Assembly (NCBI GenBank): GCA_017559045.1
Contig: JAFYTB010000078.1
Location: 1 to 36,616 of the forward strand
DNA length: 36,616 nucleotides
Direction: 5' to 3'
Source of the DNA: Eggerthellaceae bacterium
Lineage (GTDB): Bacteria > Actinomycetota > Coriobacteriia > Coriobacteriales > Eggerthellaceae
The notes beneath the pieces were generated by a model that was given only the letters and a program-made list of their open reading frames with translations, did no database searches and was not told the origin of the DNA. Each line of letters opens with the position of its first letter. Position 1 is the stretch's first letter. A program made the position numbers and the translations under genes. Below, in pieces: positions 15,691 to 24,483 of the stretch.

Positions 15691-16923
15691 TTAACCTTGC
15701 TTTGAATAGCCTCTAAGCTGAATTGCGCTCATGCGCTCGGGGAAGAAGCGTTTGTGCAGCTCGACAAAATAGGTATCTGTCATAGAGGCAAGATAGTCGA
15801 CCACTATTTGGTTGGGATCTTCCTGCAGATACTCTTCTTCGCTAATACTGCGAGATATTTCGATAAGCTTTTTGATGTGGTGGCGGAAAACGGGGGATTC
15901 CCTGCGTTCGTTTAAAAGATCATCGAGAATCTTTTCGTAGAGCTCCTCGAACATTTCCTCAACGATGTTGTGAGCTCCTCCGACCATGCCTTCTTTCGAG
16001 TAAATATACTCGTAGTTTTGGCGCTTCGCCTTTCGAAGATCCTGAAATACCTCGGGGCTCATCGCGATACGATCGCTTCGATAACTGTTGTTAACGATAT
16101 CAACAGTGAGGTTATTAATTATGCGAGAGTTATCTCGGCCGATGATCTCGCTATCAAAAATATCAAGCGAATCGATAGCGCCCATCTCAAGAGCGTCATG
16201 GCGGTCTTTTCCGAGGTAGGCGATCATATCGCTGACACGTACAACGCATCCCTCTAGGGTCGAGGGACGCAAGCTGGAAATGATTTGCTCATCGACGCAG
16301 CACTCTTCGACGCGTTGGTCGAGGTCCTCAAAGCTTTCGATATTTCCGAGCTTTAGTACTTGCTGTTCGAACTCTCCGTTGTGGCAGAGTACGCCGTCGA
16401 GAGTCTGTAAGGAAATGTTTCTGCGGTATAGCTGATCCAGTACGCGTACTGAGTGGACGTTGTGGTTAAAGTAACGGCCGGTTCGTCTGTTGTAGCAATC
16501 GGAAAGAAACTTTTCGCCCGCATGGCCAAACGGCGTATGCCCGAGGTCATGGCCAAGAGCAATCGCCTCGATGAGGTCGCAATTGAGGCCGAGCAGTGAG
16601 CCAATGCCGCGTGCGATGCGGCTAACCAGCTGAACATGAAGTCCGCGTCTTGTGATGTCGTCATTTCGAACGAAGGAAAACACCTGCGTTTTATCGGTAT
16701 AACGAGAGTACGCAGGAATGTTGATGATCTTCTCGATATCGCGCGAGAAAGCGGGGCGCGTGAGGGTTGCCACGTCGTGCTGTTTGAACTCTCGTCGCGT
16801 TACGTTTGCGTCGTCGAATTTCAGCGGATTAACCCAACCGGTAGATCTGTCTTCGCGAATAGTCCTTTCAACTTCGGGTCGAAGTTCGAGGTAGGGGATT
16901 TCGCTGTTGAAGGAACGCTTCAT
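15691..16923 (-). CDS. dgt: dGTPase-like deoxynucleoside triphosphate triphosphohydrolase (HD domain)
   Basis: A 410-residue HD-domain dNTP triphosphohydrolase of the Dgt family, which removes triphosphate from dGTP or other dNTPs. It has YSRYTDKTQVFSF (the family's R-L-x-x-K-T-Q-V-F pattern), the metal motif HDLGHTPFGHAGE (His125-Asp126), FNHNVHSVRVLD and the later VRVSDMIAYLGKD with the distal Asp. The ATG start (GGAAAG 10 nt upstream) is preferred; an in-frame GTG ten codons earlier (16953) would begin two or so bases after the predicted transcription start and be leaderless. It is the only clear minus-strand gene. dgt and dnaG are neighbours in other actinobacteria as well, though here they are divergent. 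Confidence 0.93.
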   Translation of the reverse strand: MKRSFNSEIPYLELRPEVERTIREDRSTGWVNPLKFDDANVTRREFKQHDVATLTRPAFSRDIEKIINIPAYSRYTDKTQVFSFVRNDDITRRGLHVQLVSRIARGIGSLLGLNCDLIEAIALGHDLGHTPFGHAGEKFLSDCYNRRTGRYFNHNVHSVRVLDQLYRRNISLQTLDGVLCHNGEFEQQVLKLGNIESFEDLDQRVEECCVDEQIISSLRPSTLEGCVVRVSDMIAYLGKDRHDALEMGAIDSLDIFDSEIIGRDNSRIINNLTVDIVNNSYRSDRIAMSPEVFQDLRKAKRQNYEYIYSKEGMVGGAHNIVEEMFEELYEKILDDLLNERRESPVFRHHIKKLIEISRSISEEEYLQEDPNQIVVDYLASMTDTYFVELHKRFFPERMSAIQLRGYSKQG

Positions 16924-16961
16924 CGACACGCTGCTTTCCAAAAGGGATCTCACGGATAGTC

Positions 16962-16967
16962 ATTATA
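16962..16967 (-). promoter_or_regulatory. dgt: Candidate -10 box for dgt
   Basis: A perfect TATAAT reads on the minus strand, placing transcription start near 16954-16956. I see no good -35. A start there leaves about 32 nt before the preferred ATG, with GGAAAG inside. Confidence 0.4.
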
Positions 16968-17074
16968 GTATTTCGCAGATAATGAAGCCTGCTCAACCGC
17001 CTTCTTGGCAGTTCGCAATGAATGGTCATTTCATGCGCTGTCTTTCGGTGGTGTCTGCTGATTTCGCGAGTGGT

Positions 17075-17803
17075 ATGATGGTCGAGCTAGCTTTTGAAAG
17101 GCCAATATCCTTGGGGTTCACCATATTTGCATGCATTGTCGTAGCCGCTGCTCTTGCCGGTTTTCTTTTTACTAAGAACGGTGAGCTCGCCGGCCTTGGC
17201 CGCGTTACCAAACGCGGTGGTTTTCGTGCGCCTCATGGTCGTCTTATTCGTACGAAAAGGCTTGACCAAACTGAAGAGACTTCGTTTGGTTCCCGATTCG
17301 TCATTCTGTTTGCGTTTGTTCTTGTGGCGACAGTTGTTCTCTGTGGCCTCCATCTGATTGGTCTGCTTTCATCGGGTGTATTCGTCACGATCCATTTTGC
17401 TGTGTGCGTTGCCTTGTGCTTCGGTGTTGCACATTCTGATTCCGGGGTGTGGCGACCTTTTGCGTATGCCCTCTTTGGATATCTTCTCTTTGCTGCCATC
17501 CCTTCTTTGCTTTGGGCGCTCTCTCTGTTTGGCTTCTCTTCTCTTGACGTTGAGAGCGTGAATTTGGTTACCGCTGTATTCGGTGCGCTAGGTTGCGCGC
17601 TCTCGGTCGCATATCTTCCCGCGGTCTTTTCTTATGCACGTGAGTTCGAAGATGGCTATGTGAATGCAATTCAGGTCTCTTCGCGATCCGTCGCCCGCAA
17701 AGCTTACGATGCGCTTATTGACAATTCCTGGCGTCCGCCCGCGGATCGTATCGAGCACTTTCGTGCTGTGGAGGATATCCGTTCGTTCATGGAGAAGAGG
17801 TGA
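17075..17803 (+). CDS. Hypothetical polytopic membrane protein upstream of dnaG
   Basis: I do not recognise a family. From the ATG at 17075 it is 242 residues with about five membrane helices: GFTIFACIVVAAALAGFLF, FVILFAFVLVATVVLCGLHLIGLL, FVTIHFAVCVALCFGVAH, FAYALFGYLLFAAIPSLLWALSLFGF and AVFGALGCALSVAYLPAVF. A polar 35-residue loop rich in Arg lies after the first helix, and a soluble tail of about 60 residues ends the protein. The start is uncertain. The frame is open back to 16907, but that part lies over the dgt promoter. A TTG at 17111 with GAAAGG upstream would remove the first 12 residues. TGG-TATGAT (17071-17079) looks like an extended -10. It ends 5 bases before the dnaG ATG, so the two are probably co-transcribed. 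Confidence 0.7.
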   Translation: MMVELAFERPISLGFTIFACIVVAAALAGFLFTKNGELAGLGRVTKRGGFRAPHGRLIRTKRLDQTEETSFGSRFVILFAFVLVATVVLCGLHLIGLLSSGVFVTIHFAVCVALCFGVAHSDSGVWRPFAYALFGYLLFAAIPSLLWALSLFGFSSLDVESVNLVTAVFGALGCALSVAYLPAVFSYAREFEDGYVNAIQVSSRSVARKAYDALIDNSWRPPADRIEHFRAVEDIRSFMEKR

Positions 17804-17808
17804 TACGT

Positions 17809-19686
17809 ATGGCTTTCATTAGCGATGAAGATATTCAGAAGGTTCGCGATGCGAGCGATATCGTATCCATCATTGGCGAACGTTCTCCGGTAAAGCAGCG
17901 CGGTCGTGATTTTTGGTGCTGTTGCCCCATCCATAATGAGAAGACTCCTTCTCTCAAGATTGATCCCGCTGCTCAGCTATGGCATTGCTTTGGCTGCGGC
18001 GCTGGTGGCGATGTCTTCGGATACATCATGAAAACCGAGGATATGACGTTTCCGGAGGCGGTGCGTAAGCTGGCCGAACGTGCCCATATTGATATTGTTG
18101 ACGTTGATGGTCAGAAGGGCTCGAGTTCCAGTAAAAAAGCTCGACTTAAAGAAGTCTGCAAGGAAGTTGCCGATTTCTATCATCTTCAGCTGATGCGCAA
18201 TCCTTCGCAGGAAGCCGGAGCTGCGCGTTCGTATCTTGGCTCTCGAGGTCTCGGAGGATCTGTTCCTAAAACTTGGAAGCTTGGCTTTGCGCCCGGTCGA
18301 GGTTCTTTGGTCCGTTATCTTTCTTCGAAGGGCTTCAAGGCTGACGAGATGATTGAAGCTAATGTTGCCACGAAGGGGCAAGATGGTAAGCTTCGCGATC
18401 GTTTCTACAATCGCATCATGTTCCCGATCTTCGACGTTGCTGGCGAGTGTATTGCTTTCGGTGGCCGCGTTGTTGGTAAGGGCGAGCCCAAGTATCTGAA
18501 CTCCCAGGAAACGCCTGTTTTCCATAAGTCGGAGGTTCTTTACGGCCTTGATAAGGCTAAGTCTGTTATGGCTTCCACCGGTGTTGCAATTGTTGTTGAG
18601 GGCTACACGGATGTCATCATGCTTCACGAGCGTGGTGTTGGCAACGCGGTCGCTACGCTCGGCACGGCGCTTACCATGAAGCATATCAGGACGCTTGGAA
18701 GGCATGCTCAAAAAAAGATTGTCTACCTGTTCGACGGCGATGCCGCTGGTCAGAGAGCTGCGGACCGCGCCCTTGCCTTCATCGACGACTCCATGACTCC
18801 CGAGGCTGGTAAATCTAAGGTTGAGTTGTGCGCTGTAACCCTGCCCGATAATCTTGATCCGGCTGATTTCGTCGTGCAGCGTGGTCCGGAGGCCCTTAAG
18901 GCATTGATCGCGGATGCTCAACCTCTGCTTCAGTACGGTATCGACCGACGTATTTCTGCGCATGACCTAAGCCGTCCCGAAGGGCGCATCCGCGCTCTTT
19001 CTGAGGCGCTTGCTGTTCTTGCGCCCATCAAAGATTCTTTGCTTGCGAAGGATTACGCCGTTCATATTGCCGGTCGCGTTCGCGCTCGCGAAGAAGATGT
19101 TCTTGCGCAGTTGGCCCAGCTTCAAGTGCCTCAGTCTAGCTGGGATTCTGCGAGTAGAACCGCGGACCCCGTAGGGGATACTGCTCAGCCTCAAGTCAGT
19201 CGTGTTCAGGAGCTTTCCCAGTCCGAGAAGAATCGCCATCGTTTCGAGCGCGAATTCCTCGGTTTGCTTGCTCAGAATCCCCTGATCGCGCTTATACATG
19301 CCGACTCTCTTGCGCAGATTCAATGGCATGATGAGTTGCATTCTCTCATCGCGCAAAGCTTGCTCGATACTCTTATCGAGGATCCTGCGGCTTCTTCAGG
19401 AGCGCTTGTTACTAACGCTACACGCCTTTCGCCTCTTGCTGCAGATGTTTTGACTTCCGCTAGTGTTGGTGAAGGCTACTCTCCCGATATTGTGGCTGAG
19501 TATCTTGCCGAAGAGCTGTCTTTGGGGGATGTAGAGGAAGCCCTGGAGATGTTAAAGGCCCAGTTGTCTGATCCGCGGGGCATTCCTCTTGAAGAGCAAG
19601 AGCTGCTGTTTGAAAGTGTCGTCGGAATGCAGATGGACCTGACTCACCGTCGTCTTGCGCATAAACCCTTAGCTCCTCCTGGATAA
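17809..19686 (+). CDS. dnaG: DNA primase
   Basis: DnaG synthesises RNA primers at the replication fork. The 625-residue protein has the N-terminal zinc domain (C39-x2-H42 in CCCPIHNEKTPS, then HCFGCGAGGDV) and the RNA polymerase basic region (FYNRIMFPIFDVAGECIAFGGR). The TOPRIM core follows, with VEGYTDVIML (Glu264) and LFDGDAAG (from Asp309). The C-terminal helicase-binding region is poorly conserved, as usual. The ATG at 17809 has AAGAGG upstream; an in-frame GTG three codons earlier is less likely. It is preceded by the membrane gene, not by rpsU, and is followed by def rather than rpoD. Confidence 0.96.
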   Translation: MAFISDEDIQKVRDASDIVSIIGERSPVKQRGRDFWCCCPIHNEKTPSLKIDPAAQLWHCFGCGAGGDVFGYIMKTEDMTFPEAVRKLAERAHIDIVDVDGQKGSSSSKKARLKEVCKEVADFYHLQLMRNPSQEAGAARSYLGSRGLGGSVPKTWKLGFAPGRGSLVRYLSSKGFKADEMIEANVATKGQDGKLRDRFYNRIMFPIFDVAGECIAFGGRVVGKGEPKYLNSQETPVFHKSEVLYGLDKAKSVMASTGVAIVVEGYTDVIMLHERGVGNAVATLGTALTMKHIRTLGRHAQKKIVYLFDGDAAGQRAADRALAFIDDSMTPEAGKSKVELCAVTLPDNLDPADFVVQRGPEALKALIADAQPLLQYGIDRRISAHDLSRPEGRIRALSEALAVLAPIKDSLLAKDYAVHIAGRVRAREEDVLAQLAQLQVPQSSWDSASRTADPVGDTAQPQVSRVQELSQSEKNRHRFEREFLGLLAQNPLIALIHADSLAQIQWHDELHSLIAQSLLDTLIEDPAASSGALVTNATRLSPLAADVLTSASVGEGYSPDIVAEYLAEELSLGDVEEALEMLKAQLSDPRGIPLEEQELLFESVVGMQMDLTHRRLAHKPLAPPG

Positions 19687-19772
19687 TTCGGTGATTCTTC
19701 CTGAGGAAGCGGGAGTAGCTGTAAGTATTTGTTATATACGAATTAGTTCGTTCAAGAATAGATAGGATTGAA

Positions 19773-20309
19773 ATGCTGAAAATCGTAACCGCACCCAACC
19801 CTGTGCTGGCAACTGTTTGCGAGCCCTGCACGCCCGGCGACGAAAGCCTTCGCAGCTTGGCTGAGCAGATGGCTGAAGCCATGTACGCTAACAACGGATG
19901 CGGTATCGCCGCTCCTCAGGTTGGCGTTCTGAAGAGACTGGTCGTCATCGATACCGACTGGGATGACGAGTATCGTGATCCGATTTACATGGTCAATCCT
20001 GAGATTGTGGAACTTCGCGGTGAGCCCGAAAGCACCGGCGAAGGCTGCCTTTCTTGCCCTGGCGTTACCGTGCCGATTTCCCGTCAGCCTTGGGCTAAGG
20101 CTCGCTACTATGATCTCGACGGCAAGCTTTGGCAGATTGAGGGCGATGGCCTTCTCGGTCGTTGCATTCAGCACGAGATCGATCACCTCAATGGCAAGAC
20201 CCTGTTCGAGAGCTGTGATCCCGTAGCTCGCATTGCTGCTCTTCGCGCTTATGACGAGGCTAAAAAGGCTGGCGCACGTCCTGGCGACGTGGACATTGAG
20301 GTGCGCTAG
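19773..20309 (+). CDS. def: Peptide deformylase
   Basis: Def removes the formyl group from nascent N-terminal fMet. The 178-residue enzyme has all three motifs: GCGIAAPQVG (42-51), EGCLSCPG (90-97) with metal ligand Cys92, and HEIDH (134-138) with the two metal His residues and catalytic Glu135. The usual Val of motif 2 is Cys95 here, so the motif has two cysteines three residues apart. It starts at ATG after a short AT-rich interval that may hold the promoter (TTATATAC around 19733). It lies two bases before fmt, which performs the opposite step on initiator tRNA. Confidence 0.95.
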   Translation: MLKIVTAPNPVLATVCEPCTPGDESLRSLAEQMAEAMYANNGCGIAAPQVGVLKRLVVIDTDWDDEYRDPIYMVNPEIVELRGEPESTGEGCLSCPGVTVPISRQPWAKARYYDLDGKLWQIEGDGLLGRCIQHEIDHLNGKTLFESCDPVARIAALRAYDEAKKAGARPGDVDIEVR

Positions 20310-20311
20310 GC

Positions 20312-21268
20312 ATGCGTGTTGTATTTATGGGCACACCGAGTTTCTCGGCGTCCATCTTGGAAGACCTCATCGAGCATCATGAGGTAGTCGCGGTATACAC
20401 GCGACCCGATGCTGTTCGTGGTAGAGGCGGTTCGCTTGTTGCCTCTCCCGTCAAGCAGCTTGCGATGAGCGTTGGCATTCCCGTCCATACTCCTAAAACG
20501 CTTCGTTCGGATGAGGAATTCGCTGTACTTTCCGAATACAAGCCGGATGTTATTTGTGTTGCGGCTTACGGCATGCTTCTTCCAAAGCCTGTGCTTGATT
20601 TGCCGCAGTTCGGATGCCTGAATGTCCATGCGTCTCTCTTGCCTCGCTGGCGAGGTGCCGCTCCTATTGAGCGTGCGATTCTTTCTGGCGATGAGCAGGC
20701 TGGCGTCTGCATTATGCGCATGGAAGAGGGCATGGATACTGGTGACTATTGCATTTGCCGTGCAACTGATGTTGCCGATAAGTCTTCCGCCTATTTGACC
20801 GATGAGCTTTCTCTTCTCGGTTCCCGTGCATTGTTGACCGCGCTTGAGTTGGCAGCGGAGGATGCGTTGTCTTGGGTTCCGCAGGATGAAGCGTTCGTAA
20901 CGCTCGCTCCGAAGATTGCTAAGGGTGAACTTAATCTTGACCCCGATAAGTCTTCTGTGCAGAACGCTCGTTGCGTGCAGGCGTCCGGGGAAGCTCATCC
21001 TTCCCGCTGCTGCATCGGAGGAAAGACTGTTACGGTTCTTTTGGCCCGCCCGGCTTCTAATGAAGACCTTGATATTGAGGAAGTGCGTATTCTCCCGAAG
21101 GGTGAGGCTCGTATGATCCGCAAGAGGCTCTTCCTTGGTTGTGCGGAAGGCTGTTTGGAAATACTAGAAGTTAAGCCTGATGGTAAGAAGGCTATGGATG
21201 CAAAGGCTTTTGCTGCGGGTCTTCAGCAGTTGAAGTCGGGTCTTGAATGGAGTGGATCTAATGTCTGA
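20312..21268 (+). CDS. fmt: Methionyl-tRNA formyltransferase
   Basis: Fmt formylates Met-tRNA(fMet) with 10-formyl-tetrahydrofolate to give the initiator. The 318 residues start with MRVVFMGTPSFSASIL, followed by the Arg-rich loop TRPDAVRGRGG. The active-site stretch is LNVHASLLPRWRGAAPI (the Asn-x-His of the formyl-transfer family), then MEEGMDTGDY with the catalytic Asp. A C-terminal OB-like domain contains RMIRKRLFLGCAEG. It is coupled to def upstream, and its last 8 bases overlap the start of the rsmB gene, so def-fmt-rsmB form a typical operon. Confidence 0.96.
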   Translation: MRVVFMGTPSFSASILEDLIEHHEVVAVYTRPDAVRGRGGSLVASPVKQLAMSVGIPVHTPKTLRSDEEFAVLSEYKPDVICVAAYGMLLPKPVLDLPQFGCLNVHASLLPRWRGAAPIERAILSGDEQAGVCIMRMEEGMDTGDYCICRATDVADKSSAYLTDELSLLGSRALLTALELAAEDALSWVPQDEAFVTLAPKIAKGELNLDPDKSSVQNARCVQASGEAHPSRCCIGGKTVTVLLARPASNEDLDIEEVRILPKGEARMIRKRLFLGCAEGCLEILEVKPDGKKAMDAKAFAAGLQQLKSGLEWSGSNV

Positions 21269-23543
21269 CAACAACGAATTCCGAGATAACTCCAATAGGG
21301 GAGGAAGACCCTCGGGCAATAAGCCTTCGGGTGGATCGGGTCGCGGTGGCTATCAGAAGGATCGTTCTTACGGTGACCGTAAGAACGGTGGTCGTTCTGG
21401 TGGCTTTGATAAGAAGCCTTATCGTAAGGATGGCGATCGTAAGTTCAATCGCGAAGACTCTGAAAAGAAGTTCGACCGCGGAGATCGTCCTCGCCGTTTT
21501 GACGACGACAAGAAGTTCGATAAGGGCGACCGTCCCCGTCGATTTGATGACGATAAGAAGTTCGACCGCGGAGACCGCCCGCGCCGCTTTGACAATGAGA
21601 AGAAGTTCGACCGCGAGGATCGTCCCCGTCGTTTCGATGACGAGAAGAAATCCGATCGTCCTTATGGTGATCGCAAAGGCGGCGGTCGTTCCTTCGATCG
21701 CAATAATGGCGATCGCAAGCCCTTCCGTAAGGACGGCGAGCGTAAGCCCTATCGCGAGGATGGGGATCGCAAGCCTTATCGCGATGGCGAGAAGCGCGAT
21801 TTCGCAGACAATCGTCGCGATGGCGGTGAAGGTGGCCGCAAGTTCGAGCGTCGAGATAACGAGAGAAGTTTCGAGCGCCGCGACTTCGGCGGTAAGTCTG
21901 AAGGCCGTGGCGGCGTAGGCCGTGATCGTAAATTCGATCATTATGATGGTGAGCGCAGGCCTCCTCGTCGCGAGGATTCGAAGGGCTTCGATCGTAAGGA
22001 CGGAGATCGCGGCTTCGATCGTAACCGCAACGAGCGTAAGTTTGAGGATGGAGAGAAGCGTTTCGAGCGCAGGGAGTCTTCTGCTCCTCGCGATGGCGAG
22101 CGTAGGGGAGGCGATCCTAAGTTCGCTTCCACTCCCAAGGATCAGGCTCGCAAGGGTTACCAGGGTCGCAAGGGCCGCGCCGATGGTCATTGCGCCTCTC
22201 CGGCTCGTCAGGCTGCTCTTACGGTCGTTTCCCAGCTTCGTCGTCGTGATGCCTTTGCCCAGGATCTTATCTCCAAATATATCGACAGATCGACTATGTC
22301 TCCCGAGGATCGCGCCTTTGCAACGAGGCTTGTTCTCGGCGTTGTCACTACTCGTGGCACCCTTGATGACATCCTCAATCGTTGCATGAACTCTCCCGAG
22401 GACGTCTCTCCCGAGGTTCGCGACGCCCTTCATATCAGCGCATACGAGATCATGTTCCTCGATAAGGAGGCGCATGCTGCCGTTGATCAGGGCGTAGAGC
22501 TTGTTCGCAGCGTTGCTCCTAAGGCCTCTGGAGTTGGCAATGCTGTTTTGAGGAAGCTTGTCACCATCAAGGACCAGTTCCCCTTCGGCGATCCGCAGCG
22601 TGAGCTTTCTGCATACGCACGCCAGCATGCTTTCCCCGAGTGGCTTGCAAAGGAGCTCGTTGAGACTTTCGGTCCTGACGGCGCTCATGCCTTCATGGAG
22701 GCTTGCAATGACCCCGCTCCGGTTTTTGTTGGCATTAACGCTGCGAAGGAAGGCGAGGAAGAGGTTTACCAGACCCTTGTCTCTGCAAAGGGCGAGCCGG
22801 AGTCTGCTACCGTTGACGGTCGTGTCATTCCTGGTTGCTTCAAGATCAATTCTGGTCAGCTCTTGACCGATGGTCGTATCAAGCGTCTTATCAATAATGG
22901 CAATATGCTTGTTTCCGACCTTGCATCTCAGGCTGTTGCAGATCTCGTTCTGCCCGAGCAGAAGCCTGCAAGCATGCTTGAGATTGGCGCAGGACGTGCT
23001 ACCAAGACCGTTCTCGTTCAGAGCAACAGCGTTCGTCGTTGGGGTAGCCAAATCGAGGAATACATCACCCTCGACAACCATGAGTTTAAGACCAAGCTGC
23101 TTCAGGAGCGCGCTGAGCAGTACGGCATTAACGTAACCGAGGCTGTGACGGGCGACGCAACCGATCTTGATGCAAGTCTTGAGGGTCGCATGTTCGATGT
23201 TATTTTCATCGATGCTCCTTGCACTGGCCTTGGTACTCTGCGTCGCCATCCCGAGATTCGTTGGCGCCTGAAGCCCGAGACCATTGATGAGTACTCTGAG
23301 CTCGGCCTCGCTATGCTTAAGCAGGCTGCTTCTCACGTGAATCCTGGTGGTACGCTGGTTTACGCAACCTGCACGGTTACGCGTAAGGAAAACTCCGGTG
23401 TTATCAAGGCGTTCCTTGAGAGCACCGAGGGTGCAGATTTCCGCCTCGTTCCTGTTGAGGGTAAGGCAGCGTTTGTTAGCGAGCTTACGCCTGGTGGTAG
23501 CGACGCTCATTTTGCTGCAAAGATGGTCAAGGTAGCCGAATAA
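21261..23543 (+). CDS. rsmB: RsmB-type 16S rRNA m5C methyltransferase with a long disordered N-terminal repeat extension
   Basis: A 760-residue protein, far longer than the usual 430-450. Residues 1 to about 310 are low-complexity Arg/Lys/Asp/Gly/Phe sequence, including four 15-residue repeats (69-128). An NusB-like domain follows (ASPARQAALTVVSQLRRRDAFAQ), then a Rossmann methyltransferase. The latter has VFIDAPCTGLGTLRRHPE-like FIDAPCTG and YATCTVTRKEN, so both catalytic cysteines of m5C enzymes are present. SAM motif I reads MLEIGAGRATKT, which deviates from the family's C-A-A-P-G-G-K-T. The ATG at 21261 with GGAGTGG upstream is preferred over an in-frame TTG six codons earlier. RsmB methylates C967 of 16S rRNA; whether this protein keeps that exact target is inference. 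Confidence 0.9.
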   Translation: MSDNNEFRDNSNRGGRPSGNKPSGGSGRGGYQKDRSYGDRKNGGRSGGFDKKPYRKDGDRKFNREDSEKKFDRGDRPRRFDDDKKFDKGDRPRRFDDDKKFDRGDRPRRFDNEKKFDREDRPRRFDDEKKSDRPYGDRKGGGRSFDRNNGDRKPFRKDGERKPYREDGDRKPYRDGEKRDFADNRRDGGEGGRKFERRDNERSFERRDFGGKSEGRGGVGRDRKFDHYDGERRPPRREDSKGFDRKDGDRGFDRNRNERKFEDGEKRFERRESSAPRDGERRGGDPKFASTPKDQARKGYQGRKGRADGHCASPARQAALTVVSQLRRRDAFAQDLISKYIDRSTMSPEDRAFATRLVLGVVTTRGTLDDILNRCMNSPEDVSPEVRDALHISAYEIMFLDKEAHAAVDQGVELVRSVAPKASGVGNAVLRKLVTIKDQFPFGDPQRELSAYARQHAFPEWLAKELVETFGPDGAHAFMEACNDPAPVFVGINAAKEGEEEVYQTLVSAKGEPESATVDGRVIPGCFKINSGQLLTDGRIKRLINNGNMLVSDLASQAVADLVLPEQKPASMLEIGAGRATKTVLVQSNSVRRWGSQIEEYITLDNHEFKTKLLQERAEQYGINVTEAVTGDATDLDASLEGRMFDVIFIDAPCTGLGTLRRHPEIRWRLKPETIDEYSELGLAMLKQAASHVNPGGTLVYATCTVTRKENSGVIKAFLESTEGADFRLVPVEGKAAFVSELTPGGSDAHFAAKMVKVAE
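21465..21644 (+). repeat. Four in-frame 45-bp repeats inside rsmB
   Basis: Four successive copies of a 45-bp unit encode KKFD[R/K][G/E]DRPRRFD[D/N][D/E]. A fifth, broken copy (KKSDRPYGDRKGGG) follows. The copies differ at several silent and coding positions, so the array is diverged rather than newly expanded. Further loose D/R/K repeats continue to about 22140. Confidence 0.9.
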
Positions 23544-23576
23544 GGCTTATCGGGCCTCAAGTCTACTAAATGTTTC

Positions 23577-23613
23577 AGTGAGGGTGCGTATATTCGCACC
23601 CTCACTTTGTTTG
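23577..23613 (+). terminator. Strong terminator after def-fmt-rsmB
   Basis: A perfect 12-bp inverted repeat, AGTGAGGGTGCG and CGCACCCTCACT, with loop TATATT is followed by TTGTTTGT. Confidence 0.92.
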
Positions 23614-23784
23614 TAGCCAGGTGCTAAACCACTCGGGAGTTTCTCGATTTCGATGCCGTATATGAATCTATAGATGAGGGTATTTAAAGTATTATTACGT
23701 GATTAACAAAATTGCTTGCCTTGATGCATCCGCATGAGCAAAGCTTTCGAATTTTAGCTATGTACGAAATCGGAGGTAGTACCA

Positions 23785-24369
23785 ATGGAGCCTAATATCA
23801 AAGAGGTTGCCGGTCGAATCCTTGCGTTGCGCGAAGACCTCGAGCTCACTATGCAGGAGATGGCCGATGCAACTGGCCTGACCGTTGCCGAGTATGCTGC
23901 GCAAGAGTCTGGCGAAAACGATCTGTCTTTTACCTTCCTGTACAGGTGCGCTAATCGTTTTGGCGTTGACGTCATCGAGCTCCTTACTGGCGAGAACCCG
24001 CATCTCACGGGATATTCTCTTACTCGTGCAGCTGATGGTCTCTCCATCAAGCGTCGCGCCGGTTTTGAGTATCTTCATAAGGCACCGCACTTCCGCCATA
24101 AGCTTGCTGAGCCTTTCCTCGTTACCGCGCCTTATCTTGAGGATGAACAGGATAAGCCCATTCACCTGTCGTCTCATAAGGGCCAGGAACTTGACTTTGT
24201 CATTTCTGGCAAGCTCCGTTTTTCCTACGAGAACCATGTTGAGGAGCTCGAGGCTGGCGACCTTGTCATGTATGACTCTGGTCGTGGCCACGGCATGATC
24301 GCTATCGGCGGCGAGCCTTGTAAGTTCCTCGCTATCGTTCTTCGCGACCCGGAAGAGAAGATTATCTAG
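23785..24369 (+). CDS. XRE-family regulator with C-terminal cupin domain (first copy)
   Basis: A 194-residue two-domain regulator. Residues about 7-65 form a helix-turn-helix of the XRE/Cro type (ALREDLELTMQEMADATGLTVAEYAAQE, then FGVDVIELLTGE). Residues about 115-190 form a cupin barrel with SHKGQELDFVISGKLRF and the second motif EAGDLVMYDSGRGHG, so a His/Glu/His metal or ligand site seems at least partly kept. Such proteins usually repress or activate an adjacent metabolic gene in response to a small molecule. It stands 114 bases before an acyl-CoA ligase and is paralogous to the regulator at 29716. The ATG follows CGGAGGTAG. The ligand is unknown; the neighbouring pathway suggests an organic acid or acyl-CoA. 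Confidence 0.85.
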   Translation: MEPNIKEVAGRILALREDLELTMQEMADATGLTVAEYAAQESGENDLSFTFLYRCANRFGVDVIELLTGENPHLTGYSLTRAADGLSIKRRAGFEYLHKAPHFRHKLAEPFLVTAPYLEDEQDKPIHLSSHKGQELDFVISGKLRFSYENHVEELEAGDLVMYDSGRGHGMIAIGGEPCKFLAIVLRDPEEKII

Positions 24370-24483
24370 GCGTTGTCGCTTGAGCCTGCGATTTTTTCGC
24401 ATGGAGCGGCTGCGCCTAAAACGATTTTCTGCCGTTATTCTGCGGTGCTCTGTTGTGCCGCCTTCTGTTCTGGGAAAGAGATT

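Noticed and set aside
21465..21644. The 45-bp repeats as a possible CRISPR or non-coding satellite
   Set aside because: The copies are in frame, contiguous without spacers, and encode a consistent 15-residue unit.
23712..23741. Nested inverted repeat TTGCT...AGCAA before the first cupin regulator
   Set aside because: The arms are short and asymmetrically spaced, so I could not distinguish it from chance.
24373..24483. A 37-codon N-terminal extension of the first acyl-CoA ligase
   Set aside because: Its composition is unlike the family and rich in Cys and Phe. The downstream ATG has a purine-rich ribosome binding site and gives the usual N-terminus.
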